A stretch of 64,000 nt of DNA from Siphonodentalium dalli (GCA_032622095.1 CP136063.1:204463934-204527933); one strand, 5' to 3'. Positions 1-12,300 are shown, counted from the stretch's first letter. Notes: generated from the sequence alone by a model not told the origin. A program made the numbers and translations.

Positions 1-620
1 AATATAATAGTGTGTTCGCTGATTGGATGAGGACGATTGTTTCTATGTATAGGAATGTGGTATAATGGCTCTCTTCTTGAGGCCCAACGCAGCAATGATA
101 TTACAGTATATACCAATGAGGAATAACAAGTTAACATGGCCACCAATTAGAGCAGGTCTGCCATATATTAGACCAACTGACATATATAACGAGGCTAATT
201 TAAATATTCAGAGCTTGTAAAGTTATTTCTGGCCTCCACAAAATCCTCCACAAAAGGGTCATATGTTGTCAAAAACTTGCCTTCAGAAGTTCATTCAGAA
301 ACAGTCGCTCTAGTTTGTGATTTGTGGTAATTTATTCAGAAAATTTAGTCTGAGTCCGGAAATGTAGTATGACGTCATGTTACAGTTTTCTATATAAACT
401 TCAATAGTCTCACTGATGACGGTAACTGATTTCTTGGATATGATTATCGTATTGACAACCATGCATTGCAGCTAGTGGCTGCTAATAACCAGGTTTAGAT
501 ATGTAATAGAACTTCCAACTTCAAACTTCTCTCACTATTATGTACCGATCACCACGTGATTACTAGACGTTGCCACATAGCAGAATCTCTTTTAGATAAT
601 TCTGAGCCGATGTTTTGAGA
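1..620. other. No gene seen; AT-rich non-coding DNA
   Basis: No convincing reading frame, RNA gene or structured repeat is visible in this stretch. Confidence 0.6.
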
Positions 621-860
621 TACAGGCGGACTTCACTGTGGGTATAGCTGTTAAAATAATCACATCCGCTAAAACCGCCATAAACAGAAAGAATATAGAT
701 AATAGACAGATATTGTTTTTATACCAATCCTAAATATCGCGTACATTGTTATTGTCACGTTATTGTACGCTTTGTTGTGTAAACAAACATCAAAAACGTT
801 ACAGAACCATTTGTTTATAGACAAACACTGAACATGTTCCGTTGCGCTGTGGGAGGCTAA
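621..860. repeat. Dispersed repeat D, copy 1
   Basis: This stretch matches 6865-7085 in the same orientation with scattered differences. Shared landmarks include ccgccataaacagaaag, 'ttataccaat' and 'aacgttacagaacc'. No coding capacity is seen. Probably a decayed non-autonomous element; its ends cannot be fixed from two copies. Confidence 0.6.
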
Positions 861-1159
861 GATTAACATGGATCATTTAACAATCGCATTCAAATCACAC
901 CAAATTTTATTGTAATCGACTCATTCTACCCGCTGCCAGTTCAAAACCCAACTAATCTACGTTACTTCATAATTGGGAAATGATCAGACAGAAAACGTGT
1001 ACATAACATTATTTACATAACAGTATTGTGATATGTAATTTGTAGACGCAGCGAATTAGGGGTTTTACAACCGACGTACAATGCGCGCGAATCTAAATAA
1101 GGAAATGACGCAATATCGTGACTCTGCAAATGAACAATTCACTGCGCTTTTTGTGAGAA
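861..1159. other. No feature seen
   Basis: AT-rich sequence between repeat D and the tandem duplication, without recognisable genes or repeats. Confidence 0.55.
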
Positions 1160-2578
1160 ACTAAACATCTGGATAAACCAAATAATATACAACCAGGTTC
1201 CAGAGTGACTAGAAGCCAAGCTTATATGACGTTCGAGCCATCACGTGATATATTTGTTAATTACAATAGCGACAGAAATGTAAATCTAGATATTATCATA
1301 TCTAAATCTGGTTATGTCACTGACAATCTATTTTAGAAATGGTGGATATGTTCAGAACTTCGGGTATTAAGATAAAATAAATTTTATTTATATTCAAAGC
1401 CGGTTACATAAAACATTACATAAACTACAAACTTTCGAGAAATATGGACGTCTGATAATATGCATATAGACGATAACAATGAATGGAACACATACGGCAT
1501 GCGACATAACAAGTTTATAAAAATATTTATAAAAAATATAATCTGATAATATATAGCGATTTCTCAAATGTCGTTTAGACACGTGGCTAAGGTATTGACT
1601 GGTCTGTGATTTGCAGATTTAATATGGCTATTTTCTTAAAGTGTTAATTAATCTTATTTTAAATAAGCTCATTACATGCATAACTTTAAACTGGTGAACA
1701 ACTTGCATGTGACCTCTACATGTTATCAGGTATCTCCTACAAATATCAGTGTCGCTTAAACTTCCTAAGTGAGGGGCCTAAACTAAACATCTGGATAAAC
1801 CAAATAATATACAACCAGGTTCCAGAGTGACTAGACGCCAAGCTTATATGACGTTCGAGCCATCACGTGATATATTTGTTAATTACAATAGCGACAGAAA
1901 TGTAAATCTAGATATTATCATATCTAAATCTGGTTATGTCACTGACAATCTATTTTAGAAATGGTGGATATGTGTTAATTAATCTTATTTTAAATAAGCT
2001 CATTACATGCATAACTTTAAACTGGTGAACAACTTGCATGTGACCTCTACATGTTATCAGGTATCTCCTACAAATATCAGAGCTTATATGACGTTCGAGC
2101 CATCACGTGATATATTTGTTAATTACAATAGCGACAGAAATGTAAATCTAGATATTATCATATCTAAATCTGGTTATGTCACTGACAATCTATTTTAGAA
2201 ATGGTGGATATGTGTTAATTAATCTTATTTTAAATAAGCTCATTACATGCATAACTTTAAACTGGTGAACAACTTGCATGTGACCTCTACATGTTATCAG
2301 GTATCTCCTACAAATATCAGTGTCGCTTAAACTTCCTAAAATATAATCTGATAATATATAGCGATTTCTCAAATGTCGTTTAGACACGTGGCTAAGGTAT
2401 TGACTGGTCTGTGATTTGCAGATTTAATATGGCTATTTTCTTAAAGTGTTAATTAATCTTATTTTAAATAAGCTCATTACATGCATAACTTTAAACTGGT
2501 GAACAACTTGCATGTGACCTCTACATGTTATCAGGTATCTCCTACAAATATCAGTGTCGCTTAAACTTCCTAAGTGAA
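1160..2578. repeat. Complex tandem duplication built from three shuffled segments
   Basis: Segment a (agcttatatgacgttcgag through ctattttagaaatgg) starts near 1219, 1841 and 2081. Segment b (gtgttaattaatcttatt through 'cttaaacttcc') starts near 1640, 1972, 2212 and 2446. Segment c ('ataatctgataatata' through 'ttcttaaagtg') occurs near 1532 and 2341. The last two a copies are exactly 240 bp apart. The copies are almost identical, so the amplification is recent. Small reading frames inside are by-products of the repetition. No RNA or protein function is suggested. Confidence 0.85.
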
Positions 2579-2679
2579 ATAGATGCTCCAGTTTTCATAA
2601 GTATTGTTGAAAAATTAAGATAACCAGTGTTCCACTTGGTTCCAACTTGTTGCATGGTATTATAAACATATGAACTGGA

Positions 2680-3849
2680 AAACTGTTGTTTTTATTATAT
2701 TTTCTGTACCAATTTGTTACGACCAGACCAAAATGAGGCACATGATTACATCACCAGCCATTTCTGTTAAAATAATGCGCAAGAATACGTCATGACGCAA
2801 AAATATGACGTAATGACGTAGTGCTGAGAGTAGGATAACATCTTGAGAGTGGAATAATAGTTCGGTCATCGGGCATGGTGTATCCCCTCGGTGAAGCAGG
2901 ACGTATCCTCGAAGACGATATGATATTTCATTTACTAAAAGCAAACACGTTCCATGACCAAACTCATTTAAATTATCAAAATGGATATGCTTTTCTTTCA
3001 CCCAATACAACAGTTCTGTTTATGACGTTTATGGCCCTACCTTTCAAATTCCAAATTAAGCTTCGTCAAGCTATTTTAAAGTGATTCTCCCACATATTTA
3101 TATATACCTCAATAAATACTGTTTGCTTACAAATTACTCATTTGTGTGAGAAATATCTGCGATTTCCACATACAACTTATTTTCTCTTGTTGGTTTTGTT
3201 CAGTAATATTATTGAAGAACACTGCATATATATGTTTATTATATTTTCATCAACTTTTTAAGTCAAAATATAAATCCCCACTCCCAGACGACCGAACGTG
3301 TTATTTTTTTACCCCGGTGTGCCAATGCATTCTCTTATATATGCGAGTCTCCCATATGTCGCCTCGCATATATAAGAGAATGCATTGGCCTAACAATTTT
3401 TTATCATTTTTTTTAAATAAATGTTTCTTACCATGTTTAGGACATAAAATAAAAAACATCCATTACCCAGCAGGGAACCCCACACATATATAGAAGCATA
3501 TAGAAGAGTGTCGTCTGCTCATGTTTGTCTGGGGCTCTGTATGGGTGAAATTATAAAATTGTTAAAGAATACAAGAAAAAATTATTAAAATTGTAAAAAA
3601 TTGTTAGGCCAATGCATTCTCTTATATATAAGAGAATGCATTGGCACAGGGTAAAACAAAAATGTTATCCTACTCTCAGCACTACGTCATGACGTCATAT
3701 TTTTGCGTCATGGTGTATCCTTACGCGTTATTTTAACAGAAATGGCTGGTGATGTTGTAGCTTTAAGATAGTGTTATGTCTAATCATGTGCTTCATTGTG
3801 GTCAGGGTCGTAACAAATTGGTATAGAAAATATAATAAAAACAACAGTT
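2680..3849. mobile_element. DNA element with long imperfect terminal inverted repeats (about 170 bp)
   Basis: The left arm (2680-2850) is the imperfect reverse complement of the right arm (about 3663-3849). Both outer ends read aactgttgtttttatta. The arms carry 'ctgagagtaggataaca' and several tgacg/cgtca motifs, including a perfect tgacgtca in the right arm near 3688. The interior has no transposase; it holds a 69-codon frame (2875-3081) of unknown meaning and a nested palindromic MITE. Probably a non-autonomous foldback-type element. No target-site duplication could be assigned. Confidence 0.7.
3311..3656. mobile_element. Palindromic MITE P, copy 1 (nested)
   Basis: The unit starts and ends with strong hairpins built on gccaatgcattctcttat: at 3330-3391 with a 15-nt loop, and at 3608-3647 with almost no loop. 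It is bounded by taccc...gggta. Its core matches 11561-11899 in reverse orientation. It lies inside the long-TIR element at 2680-3849, so it is the younger insertion. No coding capacity. Confidence 0.75.
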
Positions 3850-3975
3850 AACTGTTCTTTGTATAGCGTATATAGTTTGTCTACTCTCGTGAGATGCGAG
3901 GATAGCGCCTGGTAAAAGTAATCCTCTGCATCTCACTCGAGCTGAAAAAAACGTACGCTACTCAGAACAGTTAAC
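3847..3975. repeat. Short foldback element
   Basis: An imperfect palindrome of about 129 bp. The ends are gttaactgttct and agaacagttaac, with inner arms ctcgtgagatgcgaggat and atcctctgcatctcactc. It abuts the right end of the long-TIR element. It would form a long hairpin; a small MITE is the likely origin. Confidence 0.7.
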
Positions 3976-4568
3976 AATTATCTTTATTATAGGATAATTA
4001 ATTTTCTCCCGCGAACCCCATAGTAGTTGATTGGCGTGACCGTGTTGATAATTCTCGATATTAACCCGGCGCGGGGTTAATAACACAATTTATCCACCGC
4101 TCACTACGTCTATTGCCTACATAACGCCTGCCTAACAAACGTTACATTTATTACGTCAATGTAGCTTTATTAGGTCAACGTAGCTTTATTAGGTTAGTAC
4201 TACTTTCATGACGTAATTGGATATGCAAATTGCGCAGGTAACTAGGGACGTCAACCGACCTAAATGTCGTCATTGTGATTTTGGGACTTTTTTATCGTCC
4301 ATAATTCACCGCAATTGATACAAAATTTGTAAATGGATATGTGTTTAGCTCTAAATATCTATAAACCAAAAGTACAATTCCAACTATTAAAAAAAACCCA
4401 AACGAACTATTTCGCTCTAAGCTGTGCTCCGATTTTTGCACGTCATGAATGCTAACTACTTCGCTTGACCTAATATATGTAAGGGCGTCATCGAAGTAAC
4501 GAATGTAAAACTAAGGAAAATGACAGATTTCATTCACAAAAGGCAATTTTTGTGCGATGGATAAATAA
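3976..4568. other. No gene seen
   Basis: Unannotated sequence with no convincing reading frame or repeat. Confidence 0.5.
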
Positions 4569-4702
4569 AATATGTAGCTAATGTTGTCGCTTAAACTGTT
4601 TATGTCCGCTCGGGGGATTTGGCATCTTTTGGACTCGGCTCTAGATGCTCAAATCCCCCTCATGGACATAAACTATTTAAGCGACGACACTAGCTACATA
4701 TT
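4569..4702. repeat. Foldback MITE, 134 bp
   Basis: The arms aatatgtagcta...cgcttaaact and agtttaagcg-like...tagctacatatt pair over about 50 bp, with caaatccccc as the inner stem. The spacer is short. It is non-coding. Confidence 0.75.
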
Positions 4703-5437
4703 CTATATATATGTTACGTCACGCGTAAGAGGTGGATGTCCAATCACGTTACACATAGCCTTGCAACCAGCCAATCAAAATTGCTTATACATAACTCATT
4801 TGTCGTTGATTTTTGGAAGAGCGTTTCAGTAAATCTTCTGTTGTTTGTTGAACATATTTGTCTGTTCAACTCCTACAGTAGTACTCTAATTGGCTACCAG
4901 GTAAAAAATGCCGCTATAGTTCATATAATAAAACTATGGTTGCATGGTTTCGAGGTTGACATGAGGATTTATTAAACCGAGTAAGTTATATTACTTGTAT
5001 TACTTCCTTATATGTTGAAGTTCCTTTCCAGTGTGTCGCCAGTGTTAGGGATTAAGGAGTGGTAGCTTCCCTGACTATACTTCCCCGCTCCGATCCCCTA
5101 CGCATGATAAGTTGAGTGACATACAATACAATAAAGAGTCCTATATATGTCTCATACCGTATACATCACACATTACGCGGCGTTGTTGTTATGAATGTGT
5201 TAGGGAAATACGTCATCAAATGATGTGCGCATTCCAACGCGAACCCAAACCGTCATAGCGGATGTGGTTTGTACCAAAAACTTCTTTAAAACATACAGAC
5301 ACCCAGTCAACTATAGGGACAAAACAACAGTCCTGGTTCTTGCCATTTCATGAAGATTATATAAAATAGTACTTTCTTACCAGTACACCCTCCCCGCTTT
5401 GGTGGAGGGCCACACGAGTGGTTGCCCCCTCTGTCCT
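4703..5437. other. No gene seen
   Basis: No recognised gene or repeat. Small open frames near 4736-4975 have no coding character. Confidence 0.5.
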
Positions 5438-5821
5438 TTATCTCGCGACACTGCGCACGATCATTTCAAGGACACCAACACAAGCACGAGACATTAATGA
5501 GTCCGATCCCGGCCGCATATAAACGTCACACAAAACGGAGCGTTGCATTGTTTGAGCACCACGAGCGATAACATCACGCACATCACCAGATCTCACGATA
5601 TACGATGAGATGTAATGAAACACCGACCCCGAGGCACTCGGTGGTATGGTCTGCAATCCCGCGAACGCGCCGCGCCAATAACCTGCAATTATGATTTGCA
5701 AAGAGCTCCAGCCCATGGCGTTTCCTTTTCTGATATTTAGCGGGCTTATACGCGAGTAAACACCACGGAAAAATTCATTGAGAATATCGGAATTACCATG
5801 GACGGAAATGATGTACGTCAC
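5438..5821 (-). CDS. Unidentified 127-codon ORF
   Basis: I do not recognise this protein. The frame runs from an ATG at 5821 to a stop at 5438 and is more GC-rich than its surroundings. The product is mixed hydrophobic and polar (MTYIISVHGNSDILNEFF at the start, VLEMIVRSVAR at the end). It has no clear signal peptide, no Cys/His cluster and no low-complexity bias. No second exon or neighbouring ORF could be connected to it. It may be a remnant of a mobile element or a chance frame. Confidence 0.25.
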   Translation of the reverse strand: MTYIISVHGNSDILNEFFRGVYSRISPLNIRKGNAMGWSSLQIIIAGYWRGAFAGLQTIPPSASGSVFHYISSYIVRSGDVRDVIARGAQTMQRSVLCDVYMRPGSDSLMSRACVGVLEMIVRSVAR

Positions 5822-5984
5822 ATGATCTATACTGATCCTTCATCAATGCCATTGACCGCGTCTAATTAGCTTATGACAGATATTACACTGTCTCGATATG
5901 AACATGTACAGGATTTGTTCAAAGGAACGCGAAGCATTCGAACTGTTCACCTGAAAAAACATGAAATTCTTTAAAACCATGCTA

Positions 5985-6425
5985 TTAAAGATGCATAATC
6001 CGATTAAACGCACATAAATTACTATTTCTTTGGCTTCGGGGTAAACAATATTTGATTCTAGTCGAGGAATCTACCCACCAAAGTTCAGACTGATCAGATT
6101 TCGAATTTTGAAATTTGCTATTTCCTGAGATATGTATTTTTGGCGGCTTGGCAAATATTCGTCAAGCAGACGGTCTCGGACAAAATTGCGGATGAAGATG
6201 GATAACTCTAAAATCAAGTGGCTTTTGGGTGTTAGATATTTGACAATCCGGCCAAATTTCGTTGAACAAAATGTTGACAAATAACACGTTTTGGGAAATT
6301 GTATACCATAGTTGACAGTGGTTGGCATTATTTGATGGCAGTTAATCGATTCTGCATCATGATAACTGAAGTTTGGTTGGAATCTGATGGTATGGGGACC
6401 ATCGGATCGGATTGAGTACCTTTAA
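5985..6425. mobile_element. TTAA-flanked MITE B, copy 1
   Basis: It is flanked by TTAA at 5985-5988 and 6422-6425. Terminal inverted repeats are short and imperfect (agatgcataatcc left; aggtactcaatcc read from the right). The interior matches 44121-44594 in the opposite orientation. Shared landmarks are 'ttgttcaacaaaat', 'aaacgtgttatt' and 'ttggcttcgggg'. Non-coding. Confidence 0.75.
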
Positions 6426-6864
6426 TATAAAATAGAGCGTGAGGAGAAACAAATAGGTTGTGTTCTTACGTGCGTTGGTAATAATTGTTCAATGACGATA
6501 TTTTGCATGTCGAACCATTGTAGAAACATCTCCAATTGCTAATGTTTTAAAATATCTAGTTGGGTGGCTATGTTGTGTGGACTATTTTTCTATGCTGTGA
6601 TTTTGTCGAATGTTGACCTGCGTGCATAGATCGTTTTATTTGCAAGCGCTCGCATGCTTTTCGCAGTGAGCGTGGTGGGTGAAACAATAATACAACGGCA
6701 ACAGCTATTGTTTCAATATGCAACACCTTGTTCCTTGAGGCTTAATGACCACGAAAAAAAAACAAGAAACAAGTATATATCTATTTTTCAGGTTCTGGAT
6801 GAAGGTTTAGCCACTGTAATGATAATGCACTCATATGAGCACCGAATGCCTTGCGTTCCTTTAA
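6426..6864. other. No gene seen
   Basis: No supported feature. A 99-codon frame starting at 6654 runs into repeat D and has no recognisable domain. Confidence 0.5.
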
Positions 6865-7210
6865 AGATACGGGCGGCGTTTGTTGTGGGTATTCTGTTAA
6901 AATATTCAGCTCCGTCAAAAACCGCCATAAACAGAAAGAATAGTAAAATATAGACACACCTTGTTCTTATACCAATCAGAAATATGGCATAAACAGTATG
7001 TTATTGTCAAATGTTTTTCCTTTGTTATGTAAACAAAGGTAAAAAACGTAACAGAACCTGGCTTTTGTTTAGATCCGGATATGGTAAACATAAAGAGCGT
7101 TATTTGTTACTGTTTTCCTTATATGGAAACAATAAAGAGCGTTTATATCAATTGTGCGTGATTAACCAATAGAATTGCGCTGTGTTATGTAAACAGAAGC
7201 AAAACTTCTG
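6865..7210. repeat. Dispersed repeat D, copy 2, with trailing AAAGAGCGTT units
   Basis: 6865-7085 matches 621-860. Beyond it, two taaagagcgtt motifs occur at 7091 and 7132 in short repeated phrases ('ttatgtaaacaaa', 'aaacgtaacagaa'). The latter phrases recur at 7185-7220, suggesting internal duplication. Confidence 0.55.
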
Positions 7211-7758
7211 TAACACGAGAAGGTTCTTGTTTACGTACACCATGCATCGTACGTCTTGACGACAATATACTATTTACGCGCTGATTATGTTTGGCATATG
7301 AGCAAAACTATATATGTTTTAATATTCCTTCGGTTGATGGCAATTTGAACAAATATGAATATTTCTGCCACGAATGCCTTGAGTTCCTTTAAATAATTGT
7401 GTTCCGTGCATGGTCGTCGGATTTCTAATGACCGGTCCAGCTTTGTTCTCATCTCAGTTATAACTCATCGGTCCGGCCTGTGAACTTTCTTTAAGTCATG
7501 GACCCATGGTCATATTGATACGATGCCAATAATGGTCTGACAAACGGAAACATATCAGCTGCATGTCAACGGAGTTCAAGCTGAATTTGTCCATGGTTCA
7601 TTTTATCTCACCTAATGCAGAAGCAATCTCAACCGAGCCAGGAATCTGTTAACCTGAAATATTTATTTCCGATATTTCAATTTTTCTGAGCTTTAAATTG
7701 ATTTTCCGATGTATTCAGTTCTAAAATAAATATACTTAAGAAATGGAAATCGATTTGC
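7211..7758. other. No gene seen
   Basis: No supported feature in this AT-rich stretch. Confidence 0.5.
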
Positions 7759-7863
7759 TTGCGTTCCATAGAGTATGGATGCAAGTTGGTCTGACATTTT
7801 GTGTGGAACGCTTGACACACGAACATGTCAGATCAACTTGCATTCATACTCTATGGACCGCAA
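7759..7863. repeat. Foldback, 105 bp
   Basis: The arm ttgcgttccatagagtat... at 7759-7797 pairs with ...atactctatggaccgcaa at 7826-7863 with few mismatches. The loop is about 28 nt. Probably a small MITE. Confidence 0.75.
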
Positions 7864-9835
7864 CTAAATCAACATCCATTATTTATATTTACACTCAACC
7901 GATTAAACTGGCAGATTAAAAGGGCATTGAAACCCAATTTCCAACATTATCGCATAGCTCGTTTCAATTTGGTTCTACACACCATGGAATCAAGTAGGGG
8001 GTCAGCGTACGGAGTCATGTGACGTAATTTCGACCAACGTGATAGCGCGCAAGCATGTGTGAGTGCAACTATACTGGAATGGTGCGAAGATGTTCAGGTC
8101 ATATGAATCTACGACATGTTAACAAACACCCTATACAATTACAGGCATATGGACAGATATTGGTGACGTTTACTTGATAATTGAGATCGTCAAATTCGCA
8201 CGACAAATACCAACATACTATAACACTTTATATTCATGGCGGGAAAGTATCACACAGTAGTGAGACGTATACCCTCTTTTGAAACAGAAAGGTCCACGCA
8301 TTAGTTTATATCTGGTTCTTAGTCCAAAATCAGTTTGTGAAAGTCCGTATTATATATGAGGACACTACCCCGTTCGAAACAGGTCACTTGATAAGTATCT
8401 TCATCGACACAACTGGCTCGTTGTGACGAAGAAAACTTGTTCTATTAAAGAACAACATAATTTTAATAAAACCTGATTTACAAGACTATAAACAACTTTT
8501 TTTGTGAATACAATGCGGATAAAACTGAAAATGTTGTATATTATTGGTCTATAATAATAATGTGGTTTATTTCGAATGCAGCCGAGTTTTATTCGCTGTG
8601 AAATCTCTTCAAGTTATTTAGTGTGCAAACAAGATATAGAGTTCCCCCTATCGGTAAACGCATTGTGAGCTTCCAAACGTTTTCGGGAGATTTGTTCTAA
8701 AAATAGCCAAGTTTCTGTCCCAGGATTAAATGAGAAAATTGTTTAATAAAATCGATATTTATTGATAGAATCTTTTCCGGAGAGATGTCCTCGATTCATA
8801 TCTATTATTTTATACCCGGAATCTATTAACTGAATTGCTAGCAAGAGATACACTATACATACTAGTAATAGTAAACGTGATATTTATGAGTATTTCTTGT
8901 GTAAGAGTATATGTATACAGAATCAAGATGCAACGCACGTAGCCCCGTAACAGTGACAACTCATTTCTCCGTAGTAATACATTCCAGAGACATATGTCAG
9001 GGAATAATTACGTCGGGGCTGGTCTGTGTATGACAAAGGAAGCTTAATTAATACTTCATACTATATTTGTGTTGATCATTCTTACTTACCACAGGAAGAG
9101 CTATCGATCAATACATGATGCGTTTGATCGGAGCCAATTAATCCAAATGGAGAGAAAATGCAATGTCATTCCCAAATGCACAAAGGCGCAAATTAATACC
9201 CAATCGATCACGATATAACACTAAACAAACTGGCGAACATGTACCACTACCATGCATCCATACATTACGAAAGATGTGAAAAAATATGAAGCATTACTAT
9301 AAATTCATTCAATCGTTTTATAGACGCTCTCTATCATTAACTTTATGGCAAAAAAACACAGAACAAATATCCGACATGTGCAATGTAAGAGGAAACTATG
9401 TAGGTTTTTGTGAATACATCGTATACGATTGTTGTGGCTGATATAGCACGTGCATTTCATGGGATCTGTAATGATACAATGCAGCTGTAACTAGGCATAC
9501 CACTCAAAACCACACACTGTGTTCGGGCATGTTCATCGTACATGTAATTATTTATAACGACGTCATGGAAGCGCCAATGACCAATACCTGAGGAATGACA
9601 CAGCTGAATGATATAACGCATTTCATACCCAAAGACATTTACTTGCATTACATTTGGGTTTCCAACTTTTAAAATAATGTAACAGCGACACGTAATGATT
9701 GAAATAAGGCAACATGTGTCTGGGCAGATAAAATAGCAAAAACCGAACCAAACTTTAGAAGAATTCATAATAAAGTCACATGGCGGTTGAGATCCATCCC
9801 AATGATACGACAAAAAAACAGACACAAGCAACTAT
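7864..9835. other. About 2 kb with no gene or structured repeat seen
   Basis: I found no reading frame with coding character, no RNA gene and no clear repeat in this stretch. Confidence 0.5.
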
Positions 9836-10351
9836 ATATATTTACCCACTACGTGTTGTCATCACTAAATCCAGCATTCTGATTGGTCGGCGCCCACGTG
9901 GCTAGTTGCAGTTATTTCTCGGTGAATGCGTAACGCCTCATAACACCAAGCTAATAACACCATCGATACGTCATTAGGTTTGGAAAGACGAACGCGTAAT
10001 GCTTTGGGCGCATTTTGACTCGCGCAGGATTGACTTAATACATCATCGGGTTTCAACATGAAGAGAAATTGTTCCTATTAACTTTTGCCAAGGGTGCTAT
10101 TGGGTATTTTGGGCTGATCTTGTCACGATACACTTTTCGATTTAAATATATTTACAAAAGCGGCTTTTTCGCTAAATGTATATAAATATAAGGATTAACT
10201 GTCATCTGGACTATTTTTATGGAGATGTAACGGTGAGGTAAGTGGACATAACTTGTATGTAAAACCCTTCGGGTTTTACACAAGTTATGTCCACTTACCT
10301 CACCGTTACATCTCCATAAAAACAGTCCACATGACAGTTAATCCTTATATA
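9836..10351. mobile_element. Palindrome-ended element Q, copy 1
   Basis: About 515 bp, closely matching 16846-17325. The left 350 bp is unique to the family (landmarks ttctgattggtcggcgcc and catcgggtttcaacatg). The right end is a near-perfect inverted repeat (10187-10351) centred on aaaacccttcgggtttt. Each palindrome arm contains gaggtaagtgg, a consensus 5' splice site, so one faces each strand. It sits at the left edge of a LINE RT fragment. Non-coding. Confidence 0.75.
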
Positions 10352-11068
10352 CCGGCCGATCAGTCTATACAACGTGCGTAATCTTCAAACTACTCGAGTC
10401 CTTCGTCGGAGATGCTATAGTCGATACATGGAGGATAGAAATAACTTTAGTAATTGTCAACATGGATTTAGATCGAAGCGGGGCTTAAAACTCAACTCTT
10501 CGAATATGTGAAGGATATATAACTTCGCAACTAGATGCAGATGAAGCGATCGACTCGGTGTATTTAGATTTTCGCAAGACATTCAATTCCGTCTCACATA
10601 ACCGCCTCATTCTCAAACTTAGGTCATATGGAATAGAAGGCAACATTCTAGATTGGATCAACACATTTGCAAGACCGAAAAACAACTGGTAGTCAACGGA
10701 TCACATTCCGAGTATTCAGATGTGACCAGTGGCGTTCCTCAATGGAACGTCCTCGGGCCTGTGCTATTTCTGATGTATATTAATGACTGACCTACTGGCA
10801 ACTGAAGTTTAACTCTGAGAAAATGCACGTCATGCAGTTTGGACACAACAACCCAAACAAAACACATTTTATGACAGATACACAAGCAAAGCATGTGATT
10901 CATAGGTAAACATATATACGAGAAAGATCTTGGCGTATATATCGACGACAATCTTAACTTTGACCTGCACGTAAATGAAACAGTGATGACGGCGAATAAA
11001 ATATTACACATAATAAAGAGATCGTTCGAATACAAAGAAAAAGATATAATATCAACATATTATGTACT

Positions 11069-11427
11069 GTTTTGGGTGCGTAAAACTGATAAGTTAGTAT
11101 TCAGGTGCTATGCCAACTGGAGGAATGTAACATTCTACTAACATCGCCGAAAATCTCAAGCAAATCGACCGTACCACTCCACAGAAAACATCGACCGTCT
11201 CAACTATGCTCAATTGTAAATATTTACAACTCGATTCGGGACGCATCTATCGGCGATAAACTAACGAAAACGATTTCGTCATCGACAGTCAATGCATTTA
11301 ATTAATATATAAAAATGATGGTGTGTGTTGTCAATGTACATATAATATTTGTAAAACAACTAATTTGAACAAGATTTTCTCCATTTCTATTTGATCACCC
11401 TACCGGAGTGTTTCACATCACTTTAAT
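11069..11427. mobile_element. Non-autonomous element N, copy 1 (inserted in LINE)
   Basis: 359 bp closely matching 24874-25230. It starts near gggtgcg and ends in gtttcacatcactttaat. It separates RT block 1 from block 2 of the LINE, which marks both ends approximately. Landmarks are 'atcggcgataaactaacg' and 'caccctaccggagtg'. No coding capacity; class uncertain. Confidence 0.75.
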
Positions 11428-11527
11428 GAGGACATCGATAAGACCCTTGTTAGAAAATGGACACGGGGTATGCAATCCTAATCTCCTAAAACATTCTAGG
11501 AGTATAGAGAGCACATATGTGACCCGC

Positions 11528-11940
11528 CATATCAAATCCAGTCGTAAGTCGGGATTTTTTTTACCCTGTGCCAATGCATTCTCTTATATATGCGAGTCGA
11601 CCATAGGTCGCCTCGCATATATAAGAGAATGCATTGGCCTAACAATTTTTTACAATTTTAATAATGTTTTCTTGTATTCTTTAACAATTTTATAATTTCA
11701 CCCATACAGAGCCCCAGACAAACATGGGCAGACGACACTCTTCTATATGCTTCTATATATGTGTGGGGCTCCCTGCGGGGTAATGGATGTTTTTTATTTT
11801 ATGTCCTAAAAATTGTAAGAAACATTTATTTTAAAAAAATGATAAAAAATTAGGTCGACTCGCATATATAAGAGAATGCATTGGCACAGGGTAAAAAAAA
11901 TCCCGACTTACGACTGGATTTGATATGGCGGGTCACATGC
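11528..11940. mobile_element. Palindromic MITE P, copy 2, with extended inverted ends (inserted in LINE)
   Basis: The outer ends gtgacccgccatatcaaa (from 11530) and tttgatatggcgggtcac (to about 11938) form perfect inverted repeats. They continue through tcgtaagtcgggattttt. The interior (11561-11899) is the reverse complement of the core at 3311-3656. It splits the LINE between ...KHSRSIEST and RRATNMIP, so it is younger than the LINE. Target duplication is at most a few bases ('at'). Confidence 0.85.
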
Positions 11941-12300
11941 GGAGGAGAGCTACCAATATGATACCAACGCTTTAAAACATCCTTATAAGGATCGATTGGT
12001 TAAGACTATATAACCTCATGTCACTGAAGTATAGACGAAAAGAGGAGACATAGAAGTGTACACAATAACTCATGTTCTGAACAACATCGACAAACGTACG
12101 TTATTTGAGAATGCATTGAACAAAGGCACCCGAGGTCACGAATACAAATTACAGAAACATTGTGTCAAGAAAGATATTCGAAAACATTTCTTTACACAAA
12201 GAGTAATCACTACATTGAACAATCTGCCCCCACAAATTGTCTCAGCAGAAAATCTTGACGCATTCAAAGAACTGTTTGACTACCACCATTGGTTGACTAC

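Larger units (their letters stand above)
10349..12300 (+). pseudogene. CR1-like LINE reverse transcriptase fragment, decayed and interrupted
   Basis: Read across frameshifts and stops, three blocks match the RT and C-terminus of CR1-type non-LTR elements. Block 1 (10349-11068) has YRPISL, KLLES, CQHGFRS, YLDF-type motif A followed by a degraded FN/V, TSGVPQ-like motif B, and a WQLKFNSEK...MQFG thumb region. Block 2 (11428-11529) reads RPLLENGHGVCNPNLLKH. Block 3 (11940-12290) reads RRATNMIP, LMSLKYRRK and the tail motifs RKHFFTQRV and LNNLPPQIVSA. The YADD block is not recognisable. The gaps are two later insertions (11069-11427 and about 11530-11938). The endonuclease and 5' part are absent. 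Non-functional. Confidence 0.85.
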
